A stretch of DNA of 64,000 bases. Source: Sepioteuthis lessoniana. Its lineage: Eukaryota > Mollusca > Cephalopoda > Myopsida > Loliginidae. Positions 33,414 through 44,640 of this stretch are shown here, in pieces. A program made the translations under genes and the position numbers. How positions within the stretch are numbered: the first letter of the stretch is position 1; the number at the start of each line of letters is the position of its first letter. The stretch covers positions 25,937,524 to 26,001,523 of the forward strand of contig OY757916.1 in assembly GCA_963585895.1 (NCBI GenBank), given 5' to 3'. Under the pieces are notes generated by a model, which was not told where the DNA came from, did not search any database, and worked only from the letters and a program-made list of their open reading frames with translations.

Positions 33414-34043
33414 CTTATTTCTGAACCTTGGACTTTACATTGATGAAACCATTTCTGTAGCAATGAGAGTAGGATCTAATTGAAGAAGAACGAAAAATTG
33501 TTCTCAAACTAAAGAACTTTTTCAACACTAAAAAAACTTTTAACTATTTTTCTCATACAGACAAATATATAGATGAACATATAAAGAACAAATCCTTGAT
33601 CCAAATAATTTTAGAAAAATAAGCTGCTTCAATATATTGCCTCAATATATTGTTTCAATGAAAATTTAAAAAGAAAATACAATAAAGCAAAATGAAGAAA
33701 TTTTCCCGAGGCTTCAAGAACTTAATAAATTTTGCAACCTTTTTAAAATCTGAAAATTACAAGAAAATCTTCAATAAGTTGGAAATGTATACTTTTAGAT
33801 CATCTGAACGTTTTACATTTGAGAAATATATCCATATTCCAATAAGAAATAATGTGTCTATAAATATAAATATGTATGAAGGAGAGAAACCAGATAAATC
33901 ACGGGATAAATATATCATTTATATAGATATAAATGTAATAAGTATACATTTCATGAATATACACTCTTGATTTCTAATAAATTCTATTTATACATACTTA
34001 TTTCTCTGATTACAAAAATGTCATGAAATTTATTAATATCATG

Positions 34044-34106
<63 letters not shown>

Positions 34107-35295
34107 AGCATTATTCAGTAAATTAGGTGAATTTTGCCAAAACAGTCGGCAATAGGAAGCTCCGTTTACAATTGCACCTTTTTCAAGTAAATCAATCATG
34201 GTTGGTTCTTTGATGTGGCTGGAGATTGTTAGCATGACATTCTTTAACTGACCCCAGTGCCCAGAAGGTTACTCTGGCTTGTAGTGACAAACACATGTTT
34301 CATCCATTTGTAAACATTTGTTTTTTCTTTTCAGGTACAGAAATGCCCTTTACTGGAAAAGAAAAGGCATTTAAACATCAAATTTTGAATTGTTTTTATG
34401 TCTACTGTAAAAAGTTGAGATCATTTGAATCAGAATTGTTCAAATTATAAGATAAAAAAGGATTACAATTTTTCTGGAACGCCATCTACATCTCAAACGA
34501 TATCAAGTTTTTTTAAACACCAGGGTAACAAATTAAATAAGTCAACAATTTTTATATTAAAAAAATGCTGAAGCTGAAATTATTTCCTAAACAATAGACA
34601 TTCCTATATCTTTGTATTAGTTGTGTTATCAGGACTAAAAATAAAAAACTGGATTTTCATTTTTTTTTAAGTTATCATCAACATAGATTATGGATACACT
34701 ATTACAATACTTCTAATAATTTCTTCAAAAAATCAGTGATACTACTTTCACATTGTAGCATCCTGATATGTTTTGAAATTAGATACTCAAATTATAATTT
34801 CGGTGTTTAAATATAATTGTTCTGTAAAACAATGAAACAAATGATTGAAATTTACTCATTTCAATAAGCCTGATAATAATGTATCACCGATGTTTACAAG
34901 TAACTGATCTGACCCACAACTATGCTACATTTCCATTAGGATTTGATTATGACGTATGATTATGCAAAAACATGAGGGGAAAAATAAGGAAAAAAAACTG
35001 CAACCACCATGTTGAATGCATCGTAGACCTTAATCTGGAAACAAAATGGAGGTGCTTCCTTAATTAAATATTACTTAAAAGCATCTTTGAGCTTACATTT
35101 ATCCCACACACACACACACACACATACACACACATATTTATTTATACATAAAAAAAAAAAAAAAAAAAAAAAAATGAAAAACCCTTGGAAAAGTCCCAAT
35201 ACAGCAAAAAAGTGTAAGTCAGTACTAGTGAAAGTCATAAGAAAGTACCTTAATGTTGGACTTTAACTAAGTTAAAACTTAAAACAAACTCCACC

Positions 35296-35326
<31 letters not shown>

Positions 35327-35389
35327 AATTTATTTTATGTACACATGGGAAGCAGCATGATGTACGTTTAAGGTATTTGAATAAACCAA
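33414..35389. other. Mostly unassigned; microsatellites; weak transposase-like traces
   Basis: (AT)30 at about 34045-34104, (CA)n at 35106-35134, poly-A at 35150-35174 and a C9-T22 run at 35291-35327. Around 34340-34530 the plus strand gives broken pieces (FTGKEKAFKHQ; FSGTPSTSQTISSFFKHQG) reminiscent of transposon-encoded proteins, too decayed to classify. A ~100-bp segment at 34960-35060 recurs at 47845-47952. A 92-codon frame at 33692-33970 is AT-driven and unrecognised. Confidence 0.4.
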
Positions 35390-35531
35390 TGGACGACCAA
35401 CCCAAATGGGTCCTGGACGTGAGTTTGACGACTTTTCGCTCAGGATCGACAGTTCGATCGGGGAACTACTGCTGCTCCTCTATAAGAGTGGCTTCTATAG
35501 AAGAGAATAAAACAGCCATCGAAAGATAACC
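35390..35531 (+). other. 5' untranslated region of the near-complete RTE element (start uncertain)
   Basis: GC content rises from about 35390 (AATGGACGACCAACCC) and the sequence stays unlike its AT-rich left flank up to the ATG at 35532. An in-frame TAA at 35508 shows the frame does not extend upstream. RTE elements usually have short 5' regions. The exact left end and any target duplication could not be fixed. Confidence 0.45.
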
Positions 35532-38500
35532 ATGACCCACACTCAAACCACTTACACAAACCGCATCGCTCTTCGCGCGGGTAAAAAAGGGGCGCGTCCT
35601 GCTGAGGTTGGAGCCCTGGCCTCGGTGTTCGAAAAATCAGCTACAGAGCTCAAACAATCAAAACTACTAAAATGCAAACAAACACTACAAATAGCCACAT
35701 TTAACGTAAGAACCTTAAATAGAATAGGACAACTCCCAGAGCTAATCGCATCGGCCGAAGAACATAAAATAGACATAATATGCACACAAGAACACAGATA
35801 CACGCACACAGAAGATATCAAATATCACGAAACTGGCAATGGATGGTCGCTCGCCACTGTATCCGCATGGAAAAACTCTGTCAACGCCGCAGTGGGAGGG
35901 GTAGGATTGCTTATAGGACCTAGAGCACTAAAAACGCTTAATAGCATAGAGAAAATACAACCTAGAATGATGGTAGCTACATTTAACGGAAACCCCAGAG
36001 CAACAATCGTCTCATGCTACAGCCCCACCAATGTTAGTGAAGAAAATGAAATAGTTACCTTCTACGATGAGTTATCCTCATTAGTGCGTAGTATCCCGAA
36101 ACACAACATGTTAGTCATTGGCGGAGACTTGAATGCACAAATCGGGAAAAACGGAAACAACAAATACAGCCTCCACAACACGTCAAATAGGAATGGGCAA
36201 CATCTAACAGATTTCATGATAGAAAATAGATTAGCATGCCTCAATACAAACTACCAAAAAAGAGAGGGCAAACTATGGACATACACGTACGCAAACAATA
36301 CTAAAGCTCAGATAGACTACGTCCTTATAAACAAGAAATGGAAGAATAGTGCATTGAATTGCGAGGCATACTCCTCTTTTGAGGGTGTGTCCACCGATCA
36401 CCGAATAGTCACAGCGAAAATACGGTTAAGCCTACGAAAAAACGACAAACGAACAGCGACCACCAAACACTATGACTGGGCCCTATTAAACAACAAAGAT
36501 GTCAGAGATAAATACGTATTAGAATTAAGAAACAGATTCGAAACACTACAAGAAAAGACGGAAAAAAGTACACCAAATGACGAATACGAAAATTTCGTCA
36601 ATGCACACCTTGAGGCAGCAGCAAAATATATTCCAACAAAAATTAAAACTAAATATAGAGTCCCATGGGAAACCTTAGCGGTGAGAGAAAAACGTGCACT
36701 AGTGAAAACAGCCTCCAAAAACTATCGAAAAAACCCAACAAACACAAATGCCTTAAAACTAAAAACAGCACAATATCAATTAGCAGGCATATATATAAAG
36801 GAACAGACAGAATACATTCAAAATCAGATAGATAAGATTAGAGACTCGGTAGAAGATAGACAATCTAGAATTGCCTGGCAAACAATAAACGAAGTGAGCA
36901 GAAGAAAGAACACAGCCAAAGCAAAACTTAAAGCAGCAAACCAACAAGAAAGAATAAAACTGTGGAAACAGCATTTCGAAAACTTACTTGGAAACCCACC
37001 AAAAATAACGCATGAACCAATCACCAGAATAATTAGCAAACAATTAGACATTAAACTTGGACCGTTCACACAAGGAGAACTCGACTCGGTTCTCAGAAAA
37101 ATTAAAAATAGGAAAGCTGCAGGACTGGACGAAATTCCCCCGGAAGTATGGAAGACCAGACAATTCGACGACATACTGCTCCGACACTGCAACGCAGTAT
37201 ACAATCAAAATCCGATAGATAGATGGACGAAGGGATGCATACTCCCCTTCCCTAAAAAGGGGGACCTCGGATTAGCCAAAAACTACCGAGGCATAACACT
37301 TACATCCATAGCTGCCAAAATCTACAATGCCCTACTACGAAACCGAATAGAACCCAAAATCGACAACATACTTAGAAAAAACCAAAATGGCTTCTGAAGA
37401 AATAGATCTACGACCTCACAAATACTAACCATCCGCAGAATCCTTGAAGGTGTACGGGCAAAGAACCTACAAGCGACATTAATATTTGTCGACTTTACCA
37501 AGGCTTTCGACTCCATTCACAGAGGAAAGATGGAACAAATCCTACTAGCGTACGGCATACCTAAAGAAACCGTAGCGGCAATAACGATTCTCTATAGAAA
37601 CACTAAAGTAAAAGTACGATCACCAGATGGAGACACAGAATACTTCGACATAGTAGCAGGAGTACTACAAGGAGACACGCTGGCTCCGTATCTCTTTATC
37701 ATTTGTCTAGACTACGTACTTAGAACATCGATTGACAAAATCAAAGAGAATGGCTTCGAACTGACGAAGAAAAGAAGCAGAAGATACCCCGCAACAACAA
37801 TTACCGACGCCGACTACGCCGATGACATAGCGATACTGGCAAATACACCTGACCAAGCCGAAACACTTCTGCATAGTTTGGAACTAGCAGCAGCAAGCAT
37901 AGGCCTCCATGTTAATGCACACAAAACGGAATATATGTGTTATAACCAAACGGGGGACATCTCCACTCTAAAAGGAACCCCTCTTAAACTAGTAGACAAA
38001 TTCACGTACCTAGGAAGCAGCGTCGAATCAACCGAAAAGGACATCGAAACGAGGTTAACGAAAGCATGGACAGCTATCAATAGGCTATCGACTATATGGA
38101 AATCAGACCTAACAGATAAAATGAAACGCAGTTTCTTCCAGGCAGCGGTCACATCGATACTGCTATATGGATGCACTACATGGACGCTAACAAAACGGCT
38201 GGAGAAGAAACTAGATGGCAATTACACAAGAATGCTGCGTGCAATCCTGAACAAGTCCTGGCAGCAACACCCCACAAGACACCAACTGTACGGCCACCTG
38301 CCCCCTATCACGAAAACTATTCAAGTTAGGCGAACCAGACATGCAGGACATTGCTGGAGAAGCAGAGATGAACTCATAAGAGATGTACTCTTATGGATCC
38401 CCACACACGGCCGCGCAAAAGCAGGACGACCAGCACGAACGTACATTCAGCAGCTATGTGAGGATACAGGTTGTTGTCCTGAAGACCTGCCTAGGGCGAT

Positions 38501-38561
38501 GAACGATAGGGAGGAGTGGCGAGAGAGGGTCAGGGATATCCGTGCTGCCAGCACGTCATGA
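35532..38561 (+). pseudogene. Near-complete RTE-clade LINE ORF: endonuclease + reverse transcriptase, one nonsense codon
   Basis: ATG 35532 to TGA 38559 gives 1009 codons in a single frame, interrupted only by TGA at 37395-37397 (codon 622, in the context NQNGF-stop-RNRSTTSQ). Domains: apurinic-type endonuclease, about residues 50-300 (FNVRTLN at 57-63, CTQEHRY 84-90, CYSPT 162-166, GGDLNAQIG 197-205, IDYVL 261-265, STDHRI 287-292); linker; reverse transcriptase from about 505 (PFPKKGD 572-578, NYRGITLTS 584-592, FVDFTKAFDS 652-661, GVLQGD 710-715, YADD 762-765); conserved C-terminal HAGHCWR (about 937-943) and DREEWRERVRDI. All expected catalytic positions I can identify are intact. The protein would nick target DNA and copy its own RNA at the nick. 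Length and layout fit full-length RTE proteins. CpG decay of a CGA arginine codon explains the stop simply. RTE rather than Jockey/CR1 is inferred from the single ORF, domain content and TGA-repeat 3' end. Confidence 0.92.
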
Positions 38562-38573
38562 TGATGATGATGA
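38559..38573 (+). repeat. (TGA)5 tail of the RTE element, including its stop codon
   Basis: The ORF stop TGA is the first unit of five TGA triplets, so there is essentially no 3' untranslated region. The copy at 31127-32062 has the same (TGA)5 and the copy at 866-1333 has four. Confidence 0.9.
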
Positions 38574-38650
38574 TATATTTGTGTGCATGAGTATTCGTCT
38601 GCTTGTGTTCGTGAGACAAATATAATCTCAAAGTTGCCTGTAAGTTATAC

Positions 38651-38910
38651 AAGTAAAGTTAGCGACTATAGTTGAGGGTGACCCGAAGGCTCCCTTTTCA
38701 ATAGCTACAACACTGAGGTTTAGGGGAAGGTACTACTCCTTTTCCTGAATTGCTCCACTTTACCATTGATAAGTACCTTTTAATGCTTAGTGTTAGGCAG
38801 GGAGGTATCAAGTACCACTTTTTGAGTCTTTGGTATGACTCAACCTGGGATTGAACCCTGGCCTCCCTGGGCATTAGTGAACACACAACCCACTTGCCCA
38901 TGAGCTGGTT
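38651..38910 (-). repeat. SINE family A, full length
   Basis: Tail AAGTAAAGTTAGCGACT at left, head (complement of CACTTGCCCATGAGCTGG) at right. The B-box complement GGATTGAACCCTGG is clear. Confidence 0.8.
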
Positions 38911-39147
38911 ATAGTAACAATAGTAACTATTCTTGAGCAATTTCAAATAAGATTTTTGCAGAAGATATATATATATATATATATATTCGAAAATCTTATT
39001 TGGAATTGAGAATATTGAAAAGCCAAATTCACAATGATATCAGGAAAATTTACAATAGTTACCATGGAGTTATTGACCGCTTGACTATATACATTTATAT
39101 ATATATATATATATATAGGGTATTTGAAAAATGCTACATATGTATAT

Positions 39148-39993
39148 GAAATCAAAAATTCGGTAGAAGATAGACAGTCATGATTAACATGGCAGACAGT
39201 AAATGAAATAAGCTAAGGGAAGAGCACCTGGAGAGCAAAACTAAAAGCTGTCAGCCAAGTAGAAAAACATCCGAAGTGGAAAGAACTTTTCAAAAATCTG
39301 TGTAGAAACCCTGCTGAAATCACTGACAAAAATTCTGAAAACAATTATTGATAGCCAACTAGATATCAAATAAGAACATTTCATTTAATTGAAAAAAAAA
39401 TTAAAAGCAGAAAAGCTGCAGGCTTTGATGAAATACCTTCTAAAGAATGGAATACAAGAAAATTTGGTAACATACTTTTTGGTTTTGCAACACTGTATAA
39501 GCAAAGCACCACAGAGAAATGAATGAAAGGCAGTAACCTCCTCTTTCCCAAGAAAGGGAATCTCGTAATCACTAAGAACAACAAAAGCATAATTCTTATT
39601 GCTAGAGCTGGTAATGTTTATCTTACCCTGCTTCTTACTTGTATCTGACCAGAGGTTAAGAAAATTCTTTTAAAAATTAGAATGACTTTTGGAGAAATTA
39701 ATCCACAATATCACAGATACTGACAATCTGTTGAATCATTAAAAGGGTATATGCAAAAATTTTGTGGCAAAACTATTGTTTCAAGATTTATTTTAGGTAT
39801 TTGATTCCATACACAGCAGAAAGATGGAGGAAGGGAAGTAATATTGTCTCCCCAAAGAAACAGTTACTGCAGTAATGATGCTTTATAAAAAAAATGAAAA
39901 GCACTGGTTTGCACATCTGATAGTGAAAACAGGTTCTTCGACATTGTTGCTGGATTCTTTCAAAGAGATACATTCATGCCATTTATATTGAAA
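39148..39993 (+). pseudogene. Old RTE-type LINE copy, first part
   Basis: Aligns with the near-complete RTE from about codon 436 (ATTCGGTAGAAGATAGACAG, cf. DSVEDRQS) through GGCAGACAGTAAATGAAATA, GAAAGCTGCAGGCTTTGATG (the KAAGLDE region) and TTTCCCAAGAAAGGGAATCT (FPKKGDL) to GACATTGTTGCTGGATTC (DIVAG). Frequent stops and indels. Two family A SINEs interrupt it at about 39994. Confidence 0.8.
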
Positions 39994-40247
39994 AGTAAAG
40001 TTGGTGACCTTAGTTGAGGATGAACCGAAGGCTCCCTTTTCAATAGCTACTACACTAAGGTATAGGTGAGGATGATACTCCATTCCCTAGATTGCACCAT
40101 TTTACCCTCGCTCTTTGCTTTATAATACTAAGTGTAACGCAAAACAGTATCAAATACTATTTTTGAGTCTTTGGTATGACTCGACCTGGGATTGAAACCC
40201 GGTCTACCAGACCATTGGTGAACACTCTACTCATTAGGCTGATAAGT
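39994..40247 (-). repeat. SINE family A, first of two in tandem
   Basis: AAAGTAAAGTTGGTGACCTT at left; decayed head with GGATTGAAACCCGG at right. The second copy follows directly in the same orientation. Confidence 0.78.
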
Positions 40248-40505
40248 AAAAAGTAAAGTAGTTGACCATAGTTGAGGGTGACCTGAAGGCTCCCTTTTCA
40301 ATAGTTATTACACCAGGGTGTAGGGGAAGGCGCTACTCCTTTCCTTGGATTGCTCCACTTTACCCTTGATCTGTACCTTATAATGCTGAGTGTTGGGCAA
40401 GGCGGCATCAAGTACTATTTTTTGAGTCTTTGGTATGACTCAACCTGGGATTGAACTCAGGTCTCCTGGACCATTGGCAAACACTAACCATCATGCCAAT
40501 GTCCA
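40248..40505 (-). repeat. SINE family A, second of two in tandem
   Basis: Begins AAGTAAAGTAGTTGACC and ends in the head region (ACCATTGGCAAACACTAACC, CATGCCAATG). It is better preserved than its neighbour, so it may have inserted into the neighbour's head. Confidence 0.78.
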
Positions 40506-40508
40506 GTA

Positions 40509-41007
40509 TATTAGGCTTATAATCTGCCTAAATTACGTACTATGTATGTTGATAAATCTAATTAAAGAAAATGGTTTCATTCTAAAAAAGACAAGATGCA
40601 GACAAAGTACGTCTGTCATAGATTCTGTGGGAAACTATAACAAGTGCAGACTATGCAGATAATCAAGTACTTCTTGCAAATACACCAACACAAGCCAGAT
40701 CTCAACTGCATAGACTAGAGCAAGCATCAAGAGGCACTGGCCTTGGTGTGAATAGAATATAAAACAGAGTTCATGTGTTTTAAACAAAAAGGAACCATCT
40801 CCACAAACTCATAAGAGACATGCTCTTATAGATTCCTACACGTGGTCATGTCTGAGTTGGCTGACCAATAGAGACTTATATTAACTCTGAGAAGACACTG
40901 GATGCAATCTAGATTACATGTCAAGAGTAATAGAAAATAGGGATTGCTGGTTAGAGTAAGTCAAGGTACTCCATGCCATCCAAATAATTTGATGATAATG
41001 ATGATAT
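40509..41007 (+). pseudogene. Old RTE-type LINE copy, second part, with internal deletion
   Basis: Resumes at ATAATCTGCCTAAATTACGT (ICLDYVL region) and includes AGTGCAGACTATGCAGATAA (the ADYADD box, second Asp lost). It then jumps at about 40795 from the ...TISTL region directly to CTCATAAGAGACATGCTC (ELIRDVLL region), a loss of about 130 codons relative to the near-complete copy. It ends TGATGATAATGATGATA, a decayed TGA-triplet tail. Confidence 0.78.
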
Positions 41008-41264
41008 ATAAACAGAGTGTTTAAAAAAATGTTGATAAATCTATGGGAATTTCTTTATGATATGATTTCAAAAACTCCCCCCCCACTGTTCACCATCCCT
41101 GCTAAAACACATTACTAGAATCTTCCCCTGGTTGTCTCTATATAAACAATTCTGCTTTTTAAATAAAGATACTCACATAGAAATATAAGCATTTTCTTTT
41201 TCAATCATCTGTAGAAGATGGTGAAATTAGTTATCTGAATTTCTAAGATGAAGCTTTTTTATTT

Positions 41265-41565
41265 TTATCATTCAGGGTTTTCAGATGATTGTCTTCATCT
41301 TTATTTTTATATTCTCAGCGTTTTGGCTGATATGTCCACTGCCCTTCTTCAGGTGTTTCTGGTTGAACTCGGAACCTTGCAAGGAACTATGTGGATTAAA
41401 TAAAGCACGTGGTTTGAGGTTCCATGTAGGTTCCTGAGTTTGACAAGAAACCCCTGAAGAAAGCCGGTGGACATATCGCCTGAAATGTTATGAATATAAC
41501 AATAAAGATGAAGACAATAGTTTAAAAATCCTAAATGATAAAAATCATGTTGAAACTGTTTGAAA
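41265..41565. repeat. Inverted dimer of the family F body (CTGAAGA...GAAA motif)
   Basis: The left arm (41265-41400, minus orientation) and right arm (about 41430-41565, plus) are imperfect inverted copies. Each reads outward from the centre: GAGTTC, GAAAC(A/C)C, CTGAAGA, a GGACATATC loop, (G)AAA, then AATAAAGATGAAGACAAT. The same body ends the tRNA-headed element at 51536-51859. Confidence 0.7.
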
Positions 41566-41617
41566 TTATATTATGAAGGTGCTCCTATAAAGGTTTTAAA
41601 GATCTTTTAATCACCCA

Positions 41618-41619
<2 letters not shown>

Positions 41620-41685
<66 letters not shown>

Positions 41686-41697
41686 GTGTGTGTGTTA
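41620..41697. repeat. (TG)n microsatellite
   Basis: About 37 TG units with one CG interruption. Confidence 0.95.
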
Positions 41698-42064
41698 TCT
41701 GTAATCATGGAGCAACGGTAAAAGCTAGAATTTATTAAACAGATAAGGATTTTGTTGAATAAATTTGCCGCAAGATCTGATTCCTGTGGCCTTAGACAAT
41801 AAATCAGTCTACGTTAAGAAAGTTGTTATACAAACATTTACTATGCAAATAGAAGCTAGGCTAGCAGAGCAGAGGTAATGAGTCTGATTCTCACTGGGAG
41901 TCCCATAATTCCAACCTTATGCGAAGCTAAGTTTAGTGAATGACTGGTTTATTTTTCATCATGTTAAAGTATTTTAATAAAACAGATTGTTAATTAATTA
42001 ATTGTAATGTAAATTTACTTGAATTTTAAAAAATGAGTCAAAACAAAGGCACAAAAATAACATC

Positions 42065-42142
42065 ACATTTTTTTTTATAATGATCATTATTTTTTTTTTT
42101 ATAATGATCATTATTTTTTTTTTTATAATGATCATTATTTTT
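42065..42142. repeat. Three tandem copies of a 14-bp palindrome with T-runs
   Basis: ATAATGATCATTAT, a perfect palindrome, occurs three times separated by runs of about ten T, giving a period near 33 bp. Confidence 0.9.
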
Positions 42143-42389
42143 TTTTGATCAATTTAAACTTGCAGATTATTTTTTCTATTTATCAAAAAAAGACATTAAC
42201 TCTGAAAATATATTTGTAGGTTATCAATATCTGATTAAAAAGCAGTGAGGTTAGAGTTGTTAATCCTCAGAGAATGATGTGAAAGTATTGATCATATTGT
42301 GTCTTTTTTACTTTTTTAATCAAATATTGATTGCCTACAAAATTGTCTTTCCGCATTGTTTTATTACTTAGATTTACAATTTATTGGGT

Positions 42390-42393
<4 letters not shown>

Positions 42394-42433
<40 letters not shown>

Positions 42434-42475
42434 GAAACATATATATATATATATATATGTGTGTGTGTATATATA
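42394..42475. repeat. (GA)n followed by (AT)n/(GT)n microsatellites
   Basis: GA run at 42394-42430, then AT and GT blocks to 42475. Confidence 0.9.
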
Positions 42476-42843
42476 TAAAAATTTTAAAAATTCAGAAGAT
42501 GAAGGGAAATGTTATAGCTGCTTAATGTTTCATTAAAAAAAATTAATTTTCGAACGAAAAAAATAAAAAAAGATTTTTAGCACTTCTCAAATATTTCTTT
42601 GCATTTTTTTGTTTGGATTTTTGATTTGAAAATTATTTTAAAAATTCTAAGAGCTCTTTAATGAATTCTTTTCCCTTTTTTTTTTTTTTGAAAATTATTT
42701 TTTCTCACGAAACACCAAATTGTCTTGAAGATGATTGTAAAAACCAAAACGTTGGCAAATTCCATAGAAATCATATTTCCTCTAAATATTTTATTTTTTT
42801 CTTATTTGACATTTACATACCATTGGGTTTATTTCCATCATTC

Positions 42844-42883
<40 letters not shown>

Positions 42884-42898
42884 AAGTAAATAAGGAAA

Positions 42899-43285
42899 TT
42901 GTTGGCTGGGGGAGTAAAATATACCAACTGCATCTCTGCAAAGGGGTAAGACTCTCCTAGTGAGTGTCCAAGATATGATGCTAACCAATCTGATGGTGTG
43001 GTTCCAGTAATGTTGGAGCTTTGGGGAATACAGAGAACCCCTTTATTGCCATTGATCCCAGGTCCACTCTGGCCCAGAGTGGTAGCAAATGGTAGGGTCT
43101 TACTTAAGCTAAACTGAATTGCTTGAAATAGAAGAGTTTTGATATTTAACTGAACTGTTTTGACATTTAACAGTTTGTAAACAAAAACTACTTATACTAA
43201 ACCAAATTATTAGAAATTCAATTTGGTGTTAAAAGACCCAAAAACGCTTGATATGCAGTAAAAGAAAACAAAGGAAAACAAAACA
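42899..43285 (+). repeat. SINE family C, near full length
   Basis: Head TTGGCTGGGGGAGTAAAATA, body CTCTGGCCCAGAGTGGTAGC, internal AACTGAATTGCTTGAAATAG units and a decayed hairpin (GTGTTAAAAGACCC...GCTTGATATGC). An (AT)n run at 42849-42880 precedes the head. Confidence 0.7.
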
Positions 43286-43309
43286 AATAAGGAAATTAAA
43301 TCAATCACT

Positions 43310-43680
43310 ATATATGAAGAAATGTAGAAAAAACAAAATAATCCAAAATTTGATGAATCTATTATGAAAGTTGATGTTGAATGTTTCGGTTATAACAACC
43401 TTCTTTAGGACTTTTAATTCATGAAAAAGGTTGTTAAATTAGTGATGAATGTTTAATTAAATATTTTAATTTTTTAAAAAAGACTAATTTGATTAACTTT
43501 ACACATACCATATTTGACAACTTTTTTTTTCTCCACCTTTCCATCAAACATTTATCACTATTCTAACAACATTTTTTGTGAATTCAAAGTCCTGAAGAAG
43601 GTTATTATAACCAAAACGTTTAATGTTGACTTTCATAATAAATTCATTGACTTTGGATTATTTTGTTTTTTCTACTTTTC

Positions 43681-43690
<10 letters not shown>
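43310..43690. repeat. Inverted dimer with hammerhead-ribozyme-like motifs
   Basis: Arms of about 140 bp (43320-43465 minus orientation, 43545-43690 plus) flank an ~80-bp spacer. Right arm: AAAGTC (43586-43591), CTGAAGA (43592-43598), a GGTTA-TTA-TAACC hairpin (43600-43612), AAAAC, then TGTT and GACTTT (43628-43633). AAAGTC and GACTTT pair perfectly around the core. The left arm (read on the minus strand) keeps CCGAAAC but has CTAAAGA. The order stem I / CTGANGA / stem II / GAAA / stem III / TH is that of a hammerhead. Each copy has one core change and an extra A before stem II, so activity is doubtful. Confidence 0.55.
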
Positions 43691-43756
<66 letters not shown>

Positions 43757-43762
43757 AAGAGA
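43684..43762. repeat. (CA)n-(TA)n-(GA)n compound microsatellite
   Basis: Three pure dinucleotide blocks in succession at the right edge of the inverted dimer. Confidence 0.95.
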
Positions 43763-43975
43763 CTCTCCTGGTCACAATTATAGTCACCCAAGAGATTTTA
43801 ATATATAATGTAGAATATCTTCTGCACAAAAACAGAATCAAATCTCATGAAACAGTTTTGTTCTATTGGCAAAATATTGATGGATAAAGAACAGCAAATA
43901 ATAAAAGAATTTAAATAGATTTTCTTATTTGCTGTTACTTTCTGAAGATATAGCAAAAAATGGTGATCAAGTTTA

Positions 43976-44211
43976 GAAAGTTCGCCAATGGCCCAGGAGA
44001 CCTCGGTTCAATCCCAGGTCGCATCATACCAAAGACTAAAAAAAATGGTACTTGATGCTACCTTGCTTAACACTCAGCAAGAATCAAAGGTAAAGTGGAG
44101 CAATCCAGGGAAAGGAGTAGCGCCCTCCTCTACACCTTGGTGTAGTAGCTATTGAAAAGGGAGCCTGCTGGTTGCCCTCGACTACGGTCACCAACTTTAT
44201 TTTACTTTTAG
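43976..44211 (+). repeat. SINE family A, near full length
   Basis: Head from AGTTCGCCAATGGCCCAGG with B-box CGGTTCAATCCCAGGTCGC; body AGTAGCTATTGAAAAGGGAG; tail CACCAACTTTATTTTACT. Confidence 0.8.
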
Positions 44212-44606
44212 ATTAAGCATAAAAGTACCATATTTGACAGCCTATATGACAAATGGGTCTGTAAGACATTCCTAAATTTGGACAAATATATTAAAAATGA
44301 ATAAATAAAACTACTTAAGCTACCCTCTGTACTAGCAGGTAGTTTTTAAAGTTTCGTATGTATTCAAACCTTATTTGTATTTGCTGAGATATTTTTGGTT
44401 CAATTTAAGGGCCACTGTAGCACTAGAACTCTCTTTGCAAGTAACCCAAAGTTGACCCTTGGCCTAGCAAGATAAGATTTTCTGGGACAAATTTTTTAGT
44501 GCATTATATAAGCCATCAAATACAATATTTTAAATAAATTATCATGCTTCTCACCTTTGTAGTCCAAAATTTGTTTTTAGTGGTTTAATTGATTTACCTT
44601 CTGTCT

Positions 44607-44638
<32 letters not shown>

Positions 44639-44640
44639 TT
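44212..44640. other. Unassigned, ends in (AT)n
   Basis: Nothing recognised apart from the (AT)n at 44612-44637. Confidence 0.45.
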
